NCBI GenBank assembly: GCA_015231995.1 | Contig: JADGAO010000219.1 | Coordinates: forward strand, 1 to 5,201 | Reading direction: 5' to 3' | DNA: 5,201 nt | Source: Nitrospinota bacterium | GTDB lineage: Bacteria > Nitrospinota_A > UBA7883 > JACRLM01 | Shown here: piece by piece, positions 1 to 5,201 of the stretch | How positions within the stretch are numbered: position 1 is the first letter of the stretch | Layout: each line of letters starts with the position of its first letter | Made by a program: the position numbers and the translations under genes | The notes under the pieces: generated by a model | What the model was told of the DNA's origin: nothing | Seen by the model: the letters and a program-made list of their open reading frames with translations, nothing else | Databases searched by the model: none

Positions 1-1
1 G

Positions 2-1132
2 GATGGCGTGCGTGTCAAGTTGCCCGTGGGTATGACTTGGGAAAAACTCGCCACCCTGTCGCCGGAGGAAGTAAAGGAAAATGGACTCTGGCCGCCCGGC
101 TTTCTTCCTTTGCCACATCCTCACCACGAAGTTGGCGGCATGATATTCCCCAAATTCATCATCGATGAAACGAAAAGGCAGACTGGCCGGGATTTGACTC
201 GCTTCGATCTGGATTTCGACTTGCCAGATCATTTCCTGCCAGAGTTCCCGGCTCCAATCTATCTGACAACGCGGCCTGATCTTGGCGATGTCTCGCAAGG
301 GAAACTGGTAACGCTCAACAACTTCAACGAATTGTTCAAAGACATCCTCAACCCCAAGCAACTTGAAGGATTGCGGTTGCTGGTCACTCCGTTTCCCCAG
401 CAACAGTTCAACGCCACCGAAGACCGCCGTAGTTTGAAGCCCCATCAGGGTATAGCCTGTTTCGATTGTCATGCCAACGGCCATACGAACTCCGCCACCC
501 ACACTGTTGGCGACATCAGGCCTAATGAACATCGCCACCGGATCGGCGCGCCATCGTTACGGGGCGTGAACATTCAGCGCCTGTTCGGTTCGCAACGGGC
601 GCTCAAATCCGTGGAGGACTTTACCGAGTTTGAGCAACGAGGCGCCTACTTCGACGGCGTTCCGGCCGACGCTACGCGTAAAGGCGTCAATATCCTCGAG
701 CGCGGTAGCCAGGTGCATTTCATGGCGGAGTTTCAGGCGGCGCTCGACTTCCCTCCTGCGCCGAAGCTCAATCTCTTCGGCAAGCTTGATCCTGTCAAAG
801 CCAGCCAGAGCGAAATGCGGGGCCAGGGAATATTTTTCGGAAAAGGGCAGTGCGCAACTTGCCATACCCCGCCGTACTATACCGACAACCTCATGCACAA
901 CTTGAAGGTGGAGCGATTCTTCAAAGAGGTCACGATTAACGGCCGCAAGGCCTCAGCCGACGGTCCGATTAAGACTTTCCCGCTTCGCGGCGTCAAGGAC
1001 TCGCCTCCGTATCTGCACGACGAGCGTTTGTTGACGCTGGAAGATACGGTGGAGTTCTTCAATCTCGTTTTGGAGTTGAAGCTCAATGAACAGGAGAAGA
1101 AGGATATTGTGGCCTTCATGATGGCTCTCTAG
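2..1132 (+). CDS. Dihaem cytochrome c peroxidase / MauG-family protein (5' partial)
   Basis: The frame is open to the left edge, so the N-terminus, including any Sec signal peptide, is missing. A GTG at 8 could be read as a start, but the seven bases before it cannot show a ribosome site and the frame continues upstream. Counting from that GTG, two CxxCH haem c motifs are seen: C151-F-D-C-H155 and C282-A-T-C-H286. The C-terminal part has the family pattern GQGIFFGKGQCATCHTPP, then LRGV, PPYLHDERLLTLEDTVEFF (about 333-350) and a final EKKDIVAFMMAL. Two haem domains about 131 residues apart match the bacterial cytochrome c peroxidase/MauG superfamily, whose members act in the periplasm, reducing H2O2 or oxidising a protein or organic substrate with electrons from small c-type donors. 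The exact substrate cannot be told here. The gene ends in TAG, 91 bases before a hydrolase on the same strand. Family assignment is strong; a peroxidase activity as such is inferred. Confidence 0.9.
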   Translation, partial: DGVRVKLPVGMTWEKLATLSPEEVKENGLWPPGFLPLPHPHHEVGGMIFPKFIIDETKRQTGRDLTRFDLDFDLPDHFLPEFPAPIYLTTRPDLGDVSQGKLVTLNNFNELFKDILNPKQLEGLRLLVTPFPQQQFNATEDRRSLKPHQGIACFDCHANGHTNSATHTVGDIRPNEHRHRIGAPSLRGVNIQRLFGSQRALKSVEDFTEFEQRGAYFDGVPADATRKGVNILERGSQVHFMAEFQAALDFPPAPKLNLFGKLDPVKASQSEMRGQGIFFGKGQCATCHTPPYYTDNLMHNLKVERFFKEVTINGRKASADGPIKTFPLRGVKDSPPYLHDERLLTLEDTVEFFNLVLELKLNEQEKKDIVAFMMAL

Positions 1133-1150
1133 GCCATATATAGCGAGACT

Positions 1151-1185
1151 ATGCGCCGACAGGCGAGCGTGCCTCTTACGCGCAT
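1151..1185 (+). repeat. Intergenic compound stem-loop
   Basis: Arms ATGCGC (1151-1156) and GCGCAT (1180-1185) are exact reverse complements. They enclose a second pair, AGGC (1161-1164) and GCCT (1171-1174), around a six-base loop. The two helices are separated by a small asymmetric internal loop. No T-run follows on the plus strand, so it is not a classical intrinsic terminator. It may be an mRNA-processing or stability element between the cytochrome and hydrolase genes, or chance. Confidence 0.35.
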
Positions 1186-1210
1186 GTAAGGTTGACGGAC
1201 GCCAATAAAA

Positions 1211-1217
1211 AAGGAGA
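1211..1217 (+). promoter_or_regulatory. Ribosome binding site of the hydrolase gene
   Basis: AAGGAGA lies six bases before the ATG at 1224, a near-ideal Shine-Dalgarno site and spacing. It fixes the hydrolase start, and the A-rich run just before it should keep the site unstructured. Confidence 0.85.
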
Positions 1218-1223
1218 TAACCA

Positions 1224-2060
1224 ATGAACACAATCACGACAAAAGACGGCGCCCAGATATATTACAAGGATTGGGGCGCGGGACAGCCCGTGGTGTTCAG
1301 CCACGGCTGGCCTCTGAGCGCGGATAGCTGGGAGGCTCAGATGCTGTTCCTTGCCTCCAACGGCTATCGTTGTATTGCCCATGACCGTCGCGGCCATGGC
1401 CGATCGAGCCAGCCATGGACTGGCAACGATATGGACACCTATGCCGACGACCTCTCGGAGTTAATCGAAACGCTGGACTTGAAGAACGCCGTTTTGATCG
1501 GTTTCTCCGCAGGCGGCGGCGAAGTCGCCCGCTATATCGGACGCCACGGCGCGAAACGGGTGGCCAAGGCCGCCCTTATCGCCGCAGTCACACCACACAT
1601 GCTCAAAACGGCGGCCAATCCAGGCGGCTTGCCAATTGAAGTCTTCGATGGGATACGCCGCGGCTCCATCGCAGACCGATCGCAACTCTACAAGGATATC
1701 GCCAGCGGCCCATTTTTCGGAGCCAACAGGCCCGGAGCCAAGGTCTCGCAGGGGATAATCGATTCGTTCTGGTTACAGGGTATGCGGGCGGGTCACAAGA
1801 ACACCCTCGACTGCATCAAGGCGTTTTCCGAAACGGATTTTACCGAAGACCTCAAGAAGTTCGACGTGCCGACGCTTATCATTCACGGCGATGACGACCA
1901 GGTCGTGCCGATCGGCGTTTCAGCCCTTCGCTCATCGAAGCTGGTCAAGAATGCGACTCTGAAGATATACGCCGGGGCTCCCCACGGCCTGGCTGACACG
2001 CACAAAGACCAGCTCAACGCCGACCTTCTGGCATTCCTTAGCTCCGCAAACCGAAGTTGA
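1224..2060 (+). CDS. Alpha/beta hydrolase, cofactor-free haloperoxidase / arylesterase type
   Basis: This is a full-length 278-residue protein, the usual size for non-haem chloroperoxidases and Pseudomonas-type arylesterases. It has no signal peptide, so it is probably cytoplasmic. The oxyanion region reads FSHGWPLSADSW (25-36). The nucleophile elbow GFSAGGGE puts the catalytic serine at S95. The acid is most likely D225 in HGDDDQVVP and the base is H254 in GAPHGL. The triad spacing agrees with the family. The block QPWTGNDMDTYADDL is also typical. Known members hydrolyse small esters and, with a carboxylic acid and H2O2, form peracids that halogenate or oxidise substrates. P30 follows the oxyanion tryptophan at the site where, in Pseudomonas fluorescens esterase, a Leu-to-Pro change favours perhydrolysis, so perhydrolase activity is plausible but inferred. 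The gene starts behind a strong AAGGAGA site and may share a transcript with the upstream cytochrome gene. The natural substrate is unknown. Confidence 0.93.
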   Translation: MNTITTKDGAQIYYKDWGAGQPVVFSHGWPLSADSWEAQMLFLASNGYRCIAHDRRGHGRSSQPWTGNDMDTYADDLSELIETLDLKNAVLIGFSAGGGEVARYIGRHGAKRVAKAALIAAVTPHMLKTAANPGGLPIEVFDGIRRGSIADRSQLYKDIASGPFFGANRPGAKVSQGIIDSFWLQGMRAGHKNTLDCIKAFSETDFTEDLKKFDVPTLIIHGDDDQVVPIGVSALRSSKLVKNATLKIYAGAPHGLADTHKDQLNADLLAFLSSANRS

Positions 2061-2093
2061 ACGCTATTTGTGTCCTGATTATTTTTAGAGATT

Positions 2094-2144
2094 GGAGCAA
2101 TAACCATGCGGGCAAACTCCATTTGCGGCTATTATTGCGATTGA
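2094..2144 (+). other. Possible 12-codon leader ORF with its own ribosome site
   Basis: GGAG at 2094-2097 is followed, after eight bases, by an ATG at 2106 that opens a 12-codon frame (MRANSICGYYCD) ending in TGA at 2142-2144. It lies inside the stem-loop at 2097-2138, which would hide its start codon when folded. That layout resembles a leader peptide with a regulatory hairpin, but an ORF this short with a four-base SD can easily arise by chance. Confidence 0.2.
2097..2138 (+). repeat. Long imperfect stem-loop upstream of the PqiA-like gene
   Basis: GCAATAA (2097-2103) is the exact reverse complement of TTATTGC (2132-2138). Nested inside, GCAAA (2112-2116) pairs with TTTGC (2122-2126) around the loop CTCCA, with an asymmetric internal loop between the helices. 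No U-tract follows, so a plain intrinsic terminator for the hydrolase gene is unlikely. It may be a leader structure in the PqiA-like gene's mRNA. Confidence 0.4.
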
Positions 2145-2221
2145 CCGACATGGAACCGTGTAAGGAAACAAAATTATGGGGATAAAGAAGTGAATTCGAC
2201 GTTTTCTCACAGTTTACCGCT

Positions 2222-3502
2222 ATGCGCGTCATTGCCATGAAACTGTTCAATTTGATCTTATCGCTGATAATCATCATCGTATCGGTCGTTTTATGCCAGC
2301 AAATCATCTCAAATTCTATTTCAAACCAGGATAACAAAAACGATTATGCGGAACTCAACAATGTCAGATACGGCCTCCTGAGTATTGACGAATGGAAACG
2401 GCAAGTCACCGCCATTCTTGTCATGGAGATCAATAAGCTGTCTTTATCAAGGGCTGATGTGCGGCAACTCCGGAAACATATCGAAGTCCTTCTGAATAAA
2501 CTTATAGATGACATTGACAGGAGAATAAGAAAAGAGAACTTAGGCTCCACGGGCGGGCGCATCAAGCAATCCTTTATGAGTATTTTTATAAATCTGGATG
2601 TTATTAAAAAAGGGATTCCCGAATATGCGGATGCCGTCATTAATGAGATAACGGAACCTAAAACAATGGCTCAAATAAAGACTGCGTTGAACAAGCAACT
2701 CGAACAATATTCGAAACGAACATTTAACACACAGGATACATCTCAATTGGCCCGCATTCTTCTTAGGACGGATTCCAATAATATCAAAGGCGCAAGGATC
2801 AAGCTAAACGAGGAAATTTCGGCTAAATGCGACCTGATTATTGAGGAGGCCGTATTGCTGATCGCGCTGTCGGTTATCCTTTTCGCCATACCTGTTTTCA
2901 ATAAGAGGCCCCTTGCGCCATACCAGTTTATATTTCTAACGCTGTCTCTCGTCACACTGCTGACGGCCGGAGTAACCACGCCAACGATAGATATGGAAGC
3001 GGCAATTTCACAGATAAGTTTTAAATTGATGGGCCATCCCATCCATTTCGAGAACCAGATATTGTATTTCCAAAGCAAAAGCATCCTGGATGTATTCAGG
3101 ATTCTGATCGCTCATGAGGATGTTCAGATGAAATTAGTCGGAATATTGCTGATTGCCTTCAGCATTGTTTTCCCCGCGTTAAAAATAGCCTCGTCCCTGG
3201 TATATTATTACAATTATCACCAGGCAATGGAGAACCCGGTGATCAAGTTTTTTGTCTTAAAATCCGGGAAATGGTCTATGGCAGATGTCATGGTGGTGGC
3301 TATATTTATGGCCTATATAGGATTTAACGGGATTATCAGCAGTCAGCTCAGTCATTTAAACTCATCAATGCCTGAATTGGTGATAATGACTACTAATGGC
3401 ACTTCGCTTCAGCCTGGGTATTACCTGTTCTTTGCATACACCTTGCTGTCGTTAGTTCTGTCGGAATTCCTAACCAGGAAACCTCTGGCGCCGGATGCGT
3501 AA
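2222..3502 (+). CDS. PqiA-like multi-pass inner-membrane protein with unrecognised N-terminal domain
   Basis: This 426-residue protein has a hydrophobic N-terminal segment (about 8-28) and a polar, probably helical region (about 30-205) that I do not recognise. Five further hydrophobic segments follow at about 210-227, 234-254, 305-327, 354-374 and 400-416. The C-terminal half has paraquat-inducible protein A family features: LLTAGVTTPTIDMEA before an extracytoplasmic loop, LYFQSKSIL (281-289), FSIVFPALKI (313-322), and KSGKWSMADVMVVA (347-360), the K-S-M-x-D-V signature. PqiA/YebS proteins work with MCE-domain partners in lipid traffic across the Gram-negative envelope. Unlike E. coli PqiA, this protein has no paired CxxC zinc ribbons (its only cysteines are C25 and C203), and no pqiB-like gene is adjacent. 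The start is uncertain: ATG 2222 lacks a clear ribosome site, ATG 2237 is the next in-frame choice, and no in-frame start lies between 2222 and the TAA at 2183. The gene is visibly more AT-rich than its neighbours. The family call is good; the role is inferred. Confidence 0.82.
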   Translation: MRVIAMKLFNLILSLIIIIVSVVLCQQIISNSISNQDNKNDYAELNNVRYGLLSIDEWKRQVTAILVMEINKLSLSRADVRQLRKHIEVLLNKLIDDIDRRIRKENLGSTGGRIKQSFMSIFINLDVIKKGIPEYADAVINEITEPKTMAQIKTALNKQLEQYSKRTFNTQDTSQLARILLRTDSNNIKGARIKLNEEISAKCDLIIEEAVLLIALSVILFAIPVFNKRPLAPYQFIFLTLSLVTLLTAGVTTPTIDMEAAISQISFKLMGHPIHFENQILYFQSKSILDVFRILIAHEDVQMKLVGILLIAFSIVFPALKIASSLVYYYNYHQAMENPVIKFFVLKSGKWSMADVMVVAIFMAYIGFNGIISSQLSHLNSSMPELVIMTTNGTSLQPGYYLFFAYTLLSLVLSEFLTRKPLAPDA

Positions 3503-3538
3503 AAATCCACAGGTCGGGGAATCTGGAAACATGGCGAA

Positions 3539-3560
3539 TTCAGAGATCTAAACCTCTGAA
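3539..3560. repeat. Inverted repeat in the convergent spacer
   Basis: TTCAGAG (3539-3545) and CTCTGAA (3554-3560) form a perfect 7-bp stem with an 8-base loop, 36 bases after the PqiA-like stop. On the plus strand it is followed by AAAACC rather than a T-run, so as a terminator for either converging gene it is weak. Apart from this and the repeat at 3631-3649, I see no gene in the 200-base spacer. Confidence 0.35.
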
Positions 3561-3630
3561 AAACCATCTTCCGCCAGCGCTTGACAACCTCCAGGACGGA
3601 AAACGAAAGATTAACAGATATGTCAATAGA

Positions 3631-3649
3631 ACCCGCGCTCACCACGGGT
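3631..3649 (-). terminator. Weak candidate terminator hairpin for the kinase gene
   Basis: ACCCG (3631-3635) and CGGGT (3645-3649) form a 5-bp GC-rich stem with a 9-base loop, 53 bases past the kinase stop. Read on the minus strand, the stem is followed by TTCTATT, which is only partly T-rich. It is in a sensible place for termination between convergent genes, but it is too short to call with confidence. Confidence 0.25.
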
Positions 3650-3702
3650 GATTTGGCCTGCTATCCGCTAAAATAACTGGCGCAGGGCTTCGGCGGGTAA
3701 AC

Positions 3703-5040
3703 TCAAATATTCGTCTGAGCCACAAACTCCACAAGCTTGCCAGACGTCACCCGCAGTTTCTGCGAGAGTATCTGCGCAAGGTTCCGGTACAGCTTTCCGG
3801 CTGTGTTGGCGTCGCATCGCAAAATTGACACCTGATGTATCGCCAGCATCTGGCTGTCCATATCCGCGATAGTCGTGGCGGAGCGCGGGCCGCCGTCTAT
3901 GATGCCCATCTCGCCGAATATGTCGCCGCGTTTGAGCACCTGTATCGTCAGCGATTTCTCCGGTGTCGGCCCGCGGCATATCCGCACCTGGCCCGACATG
4001 ACAAGGTACATGTCGCGCGCCACTTCGCCCTCCTTGAAGACTATCTCCCCGGCCTTGAACTTTTTCACCTGACACACTTGTAGCAGGCGATATAGCTGGG
4101 AATTGTCCAGGTCGTAGAAGAACGCGAAGCTGGCCCGGTATTTTTTGAGTATGGTCAGTGTCTCCTGCGATATCAGCGCCCCGTCGCCTTCGAAAAAGCT
4201 TTCGTTGATTATCTCGTCAAGCTGGTCTGCGAAAGCCAGCGTTGACGATAAACGCAGGTTGGGGTCTTTGTTCATGCACAGCGATATGATGGCCGCCACT
4301 TTGTCCGGTATGGTGGCGTTGATATCCTGTATGGGCGTGGGATTGCCGCGCAGTATCCGCTCGTAAAGGGCGAAAAGGTTGTCCGCCATGAACGGGCGTT
4401 TGCCGGTCAACAGCTCATAGGCCACCACGCCCAGCGAAAAAAGATCGCTCCGCCCGTCAATCGGCCCCTTGTTGATCTGTTCCGGGGACATGTAGTAGGG
4501 CGTTCCGCCCACTCCTGCAGGCGGTTTGACCGTGAGGCGTATGGAGGACCCCTCGGATATCTGCGCCACGCCAAGGTCTAGCACTTTGGCCAGGCCATTT
4601 GGCAGGATCATGATGTTAGACGGTTTGATATCCCTGTGCGCCACGCCGCGCTGATGAGCGAAATGAAGCGCGCGCGCCACCTGTATCAGCACGTCGAGTT
4701 TCTGGCGCATGTCCATCGGCTTGGCCGAGCCGTAGATTATCTGGTCGAGCGACACACCTTCCAAGAGCTCCATTACAAGATAGCAGTACGCCCCTTCCAT
4801 CCCCGCGTCGTAAACGGTGATGAAGTTGTGGTGAGACATCTGGCCGGATATCTGCATCTCCATGGAGAACTGGAGATTGACCGATTCCGCCGTCACGTCT
4901 TTGCCGCCCTGCGACGTGTCGGTGACCTTGACGGCTACGTCGCGGCCTATAAGTTCGTCGGTGGCGCGGTATATGGTCGCCATCCCGCCTTTGCCTATCT
5001 GCTCGCGGATGCGGTATCTGCCCAGGTATTCTTTATCCAT
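3703..5040 (-). CDS. Hanks-type Ser/Thr protein kinase fused to a C-terminal cyclic-nucleotide-binding domain
   Basis: This 445-residue protein has no membrane segment and is probably cytoplasmic. The kinase domain runs from about 9 to 275: glycine-rich loop GKGGMATIYRA (16-26), ATP-binding lysine K38 in VAVK, a likely helix-C glutamate E61, catalytic loop HRDIKPSN (135-142, base D137), DLG (155-157) in place of DFG, and GTPYYMSPEQ (179-188). D199 sits in RSDLFSLG, and a distal arginine sits in NLRLSS. All catalytic residues are present, so it should be active. After a linker, residues from about 305 to 430 form a CNB (CAP/PKA-R type) domain: KFKAGEIVFKEGE, DMYLVMSGQVRI, then the phosphate-binding cassette FGEMGIIDGGPRSATT with E377 and R386, the residues that usually hold the ribose 2'-OH and phosphate. 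Binding of cAMP or cGMP is therefore plausible, and by family logic it may gate kinase activity. The start at 5040 fits the usual kinase opening LGRYRI; only a weak GGA lies upstream. Partners and substrates are unknown. Confidence 0.95.
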   Translation of the reverse strand: MDKEYLGRYRIREQIGKGGMATIYRATDELIGRDVAVKVTDTSQGGKDVTAESVNLQFSMEMQISGQMSHHNFITVYDAGMEGAYCYLVMELLEGVSLDQIIYGSAKPMDMRQKLDVLIQVARALHFAHQRGVAHRDIKPSNIMILPNGLAKVLDLGVAQISEGSSIRLTVKPPAGVGGTPYYMSPEQINKGPIDGRSDLFSLGVVAYELLTGKRPFMADNLFALYERILRGNPTPIQDINATIPDKVAAIISLCMNKDPNLRLSSTLAFADQLDEIINESFFEGDGALISQETLTILKKYRASFAFFYDLDNSQLYRLLQVCQVKKFKAGEIVFKEGEVARDMYLVMSGQVRICRGPTPEKSLTIQVLKRGDIFGEMGIIDGGPRSATTIADMDSQMLAIHQVSILRCDANTAGKLYRNLAQILSQKLRVTSGKLVEFVAQTNI

Positions 5041-5086
5041 CAGGTTCGAAAATCCATCTTAACGGTGATCGGGTTCCAGCGCCTAG

Positions 5087-5115
5087 ATTATACTTCAAGA
5101 CGCGCCGCGATTTAC
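5087..5115 (-). promoter_or_regulatory. Candidate sigma70-type promoter of the kinase gene
   Basis: On the minus strand a perfect TATAAT lies at 5092-5087, placing a start site near 5080 and a leader of about 40 bases. The -35 position at 17-base spacing (5115-5110) reads GTAAAT, a poor match; TTGTAA fits better but only at 19-base spacing. A strong -10 with a weak -35 suggests a promoter that needs an activator or is otherwise controlled. Confidence 0.5.
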
Positions 5116-5123
5116 AAATCGCG
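5106..5123. promoter_or_regulatory. 18-bp palindrome over the kinase -35 region, candidate operator
   Basis: CGCGATTT (5106-5113) and AAATCGCG (5116-5123) are exact reverse complements separated by AC. The palindrome ends 13 bases upstream of the TATAAT box and covers the -35 position of the minus-strand promoter. Symmetry, length and placement fit a binding site for a dimeric regulator. As RNA it would give a tight hairpin, but it probably lies outside the kinase transcript. Confidence 0.5.
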
Positions 5124-5129
5124 ATAAGT

Positions 5130-5144
5130 AGAATTAAATATTCT
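5130..5144. repeat. Short AT-rich inverted repeat upstream of the kinase promoter
   Basis: AGAAT (5130-5134) and ATTCT (5140-5144) flank TAAAT. The whole stretch 5124-5156 is AT-rich and lies just upstream of the -35 region on the minus strand, where it could act as an UP-like element or a second protein site. The stem is short and may be chance. Confidence 0.25.
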
Positions 5145-5151
5145 ATTTGAT

Positions 5152-5201
5152 AGATTCTTCGCAGAGTTTACCCTGAACCCTGTGAAGGGCTCAGAATGAC
5201 A
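5152..5201. repeat. Part of a probable dispersed (TCAGAATGACA-type) interspersed repeat, cut by the window edge
   Basis: The stretch begins AGATTCTTCGCAG and ends GGGCTCAGAATGACA. Sequences of the form AGATTCTTCG...CTCAGAATGACA are familiar as small non-coding repeats scattered between genes in many environmental bacterial genomes. Inside, CTGA (5173-5176) pairs with TCAG (5191-5194) and CCCT (5178-5181) pairs with AGGG (5186-5189), with one A/C mismatch and a GTGA loop of the GNRA kind. The outer ATTCT (5154-5158) can also pair with AGAAT (5193-5197) as an alternative. It runs to the right edge, so its full length is unknown. Copy number cannot be seen from one window. Confidence 0.45.

Noticed and set aside
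8..10. GTG as the true start of the dihaem cytochrome gene
   Set aside because: The frame stays open to the window edge, no ribosome site can be seen, and a periplasmic dihaem protein should carry a signal peptide, which is absent here. The gene is treated as 5' partial.
1192..1220. TTGACG followed by AGATAA as a hydrolase promoter
   Set aside because: The would-be -10 overlaps the ribosome site, so transcription would begin at or after the start codon.
2135..2164. TTGCGA and TGTAAG as a promoter for the PqiA-like gene
   Set aside because: Each box matches only four of six positions and the spacing is 18, which is not distinguishable from chance in AT-rich sequence.
2285..2296. Lipoprotein signal (VVLC) at the N-terminus of the PqiA-like protein
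   Set aside because: The residue before C25 is leucine rather than Gly, Ala or Ser, and the segment fits a membrane anchor better.
3539..3560. Bidirectional intrinsic terminator
   Set aside because: The stem is perfect but has no T-run after it on either strand; it is listed only as an inverted repeat.
3668..4075. 135-codon minus-strand open frame overlapping the kinase C-terminus
   Set aside because: It is in a different frame across the clear CNB domain, and its low-complexity G/R/D-rich translation matches no family I recognise.
4636..5127. 163-codon plus-strand open frame opposite the kinase gene
   Set aside because: It is antisense to a kinase domain with all its motifs intact, and its residues show only the pattern expected from the complementary strand. 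It is a shadow frame.

Overview
The window carries four protein-coding genes: three read rightward and one reads leftward at the right-hand end. The encoded proteins point to a Gram-negative environmental bacterium: a c-type dihaem peroxidase-like protein, a PqiA-like membrane protein, and a cytoplasmic eukaryote-like Ser/Thr kinase. The right edge carries a piece that looks like a dispersed repeat ending in TCAGAATGACA. The taxon cannot be fixed from this stretch. A deltaproteobacterial, Nitrospirae or Nitrospinae type lineage would fit, but that is a guess.

Left part (1-2060): the 3' portion of a dihaem cytochrome c peroxidase/MauG-family gene, open at the left edge, is followed 91 bases later by a complete alpha/beta hydrolase of the cofactor-free haloperoxidase/arylesterase type with a clear Shine-Dalgarno site. 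The two could be cotranscribed. Both families touch peroxide chemistry, but a shared pathway is only an inference.

Middle (2061-3502): a 161-base spacer holds a 42-base stem-loop and two very short open frames, each with a Shine-Dalgarno-like site. It leads into a visibly more AT-rich gene for a 426-residue membrane protein. The C-terminal half of that protein is PqiA-like and the N-terminal half is a membrane-anchored domain I do not recognise. No pqiB/MCE partner lies next to it.

Right part (3503-5201): a 200-base convergent spacer with two modest inverted repeats separates this gene from a leftward gene encoding a Hanks-type Ser/Thr kinase with a C-terminal cyclic-nucleotide-binding domain. 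This is a one-chain cNMP-responsive kinase candidate, with the domain order opposite to eukaryotic PKG. Its upstream region has a perfect TATAAT -10 box and an 18-bp near-perfect palindrome over the -35 position, so regulation at that promoter is plausible. The last 50 bases look like part of an interspersed repeat running off the window.

The most interesting items are the kinase-CNB fusion with its palindromic promoter, and the AT-rich PqiA-like gene with its odd 5' region. I see no CRISPR array, tRNA, rRNA, transposase or phage gene.
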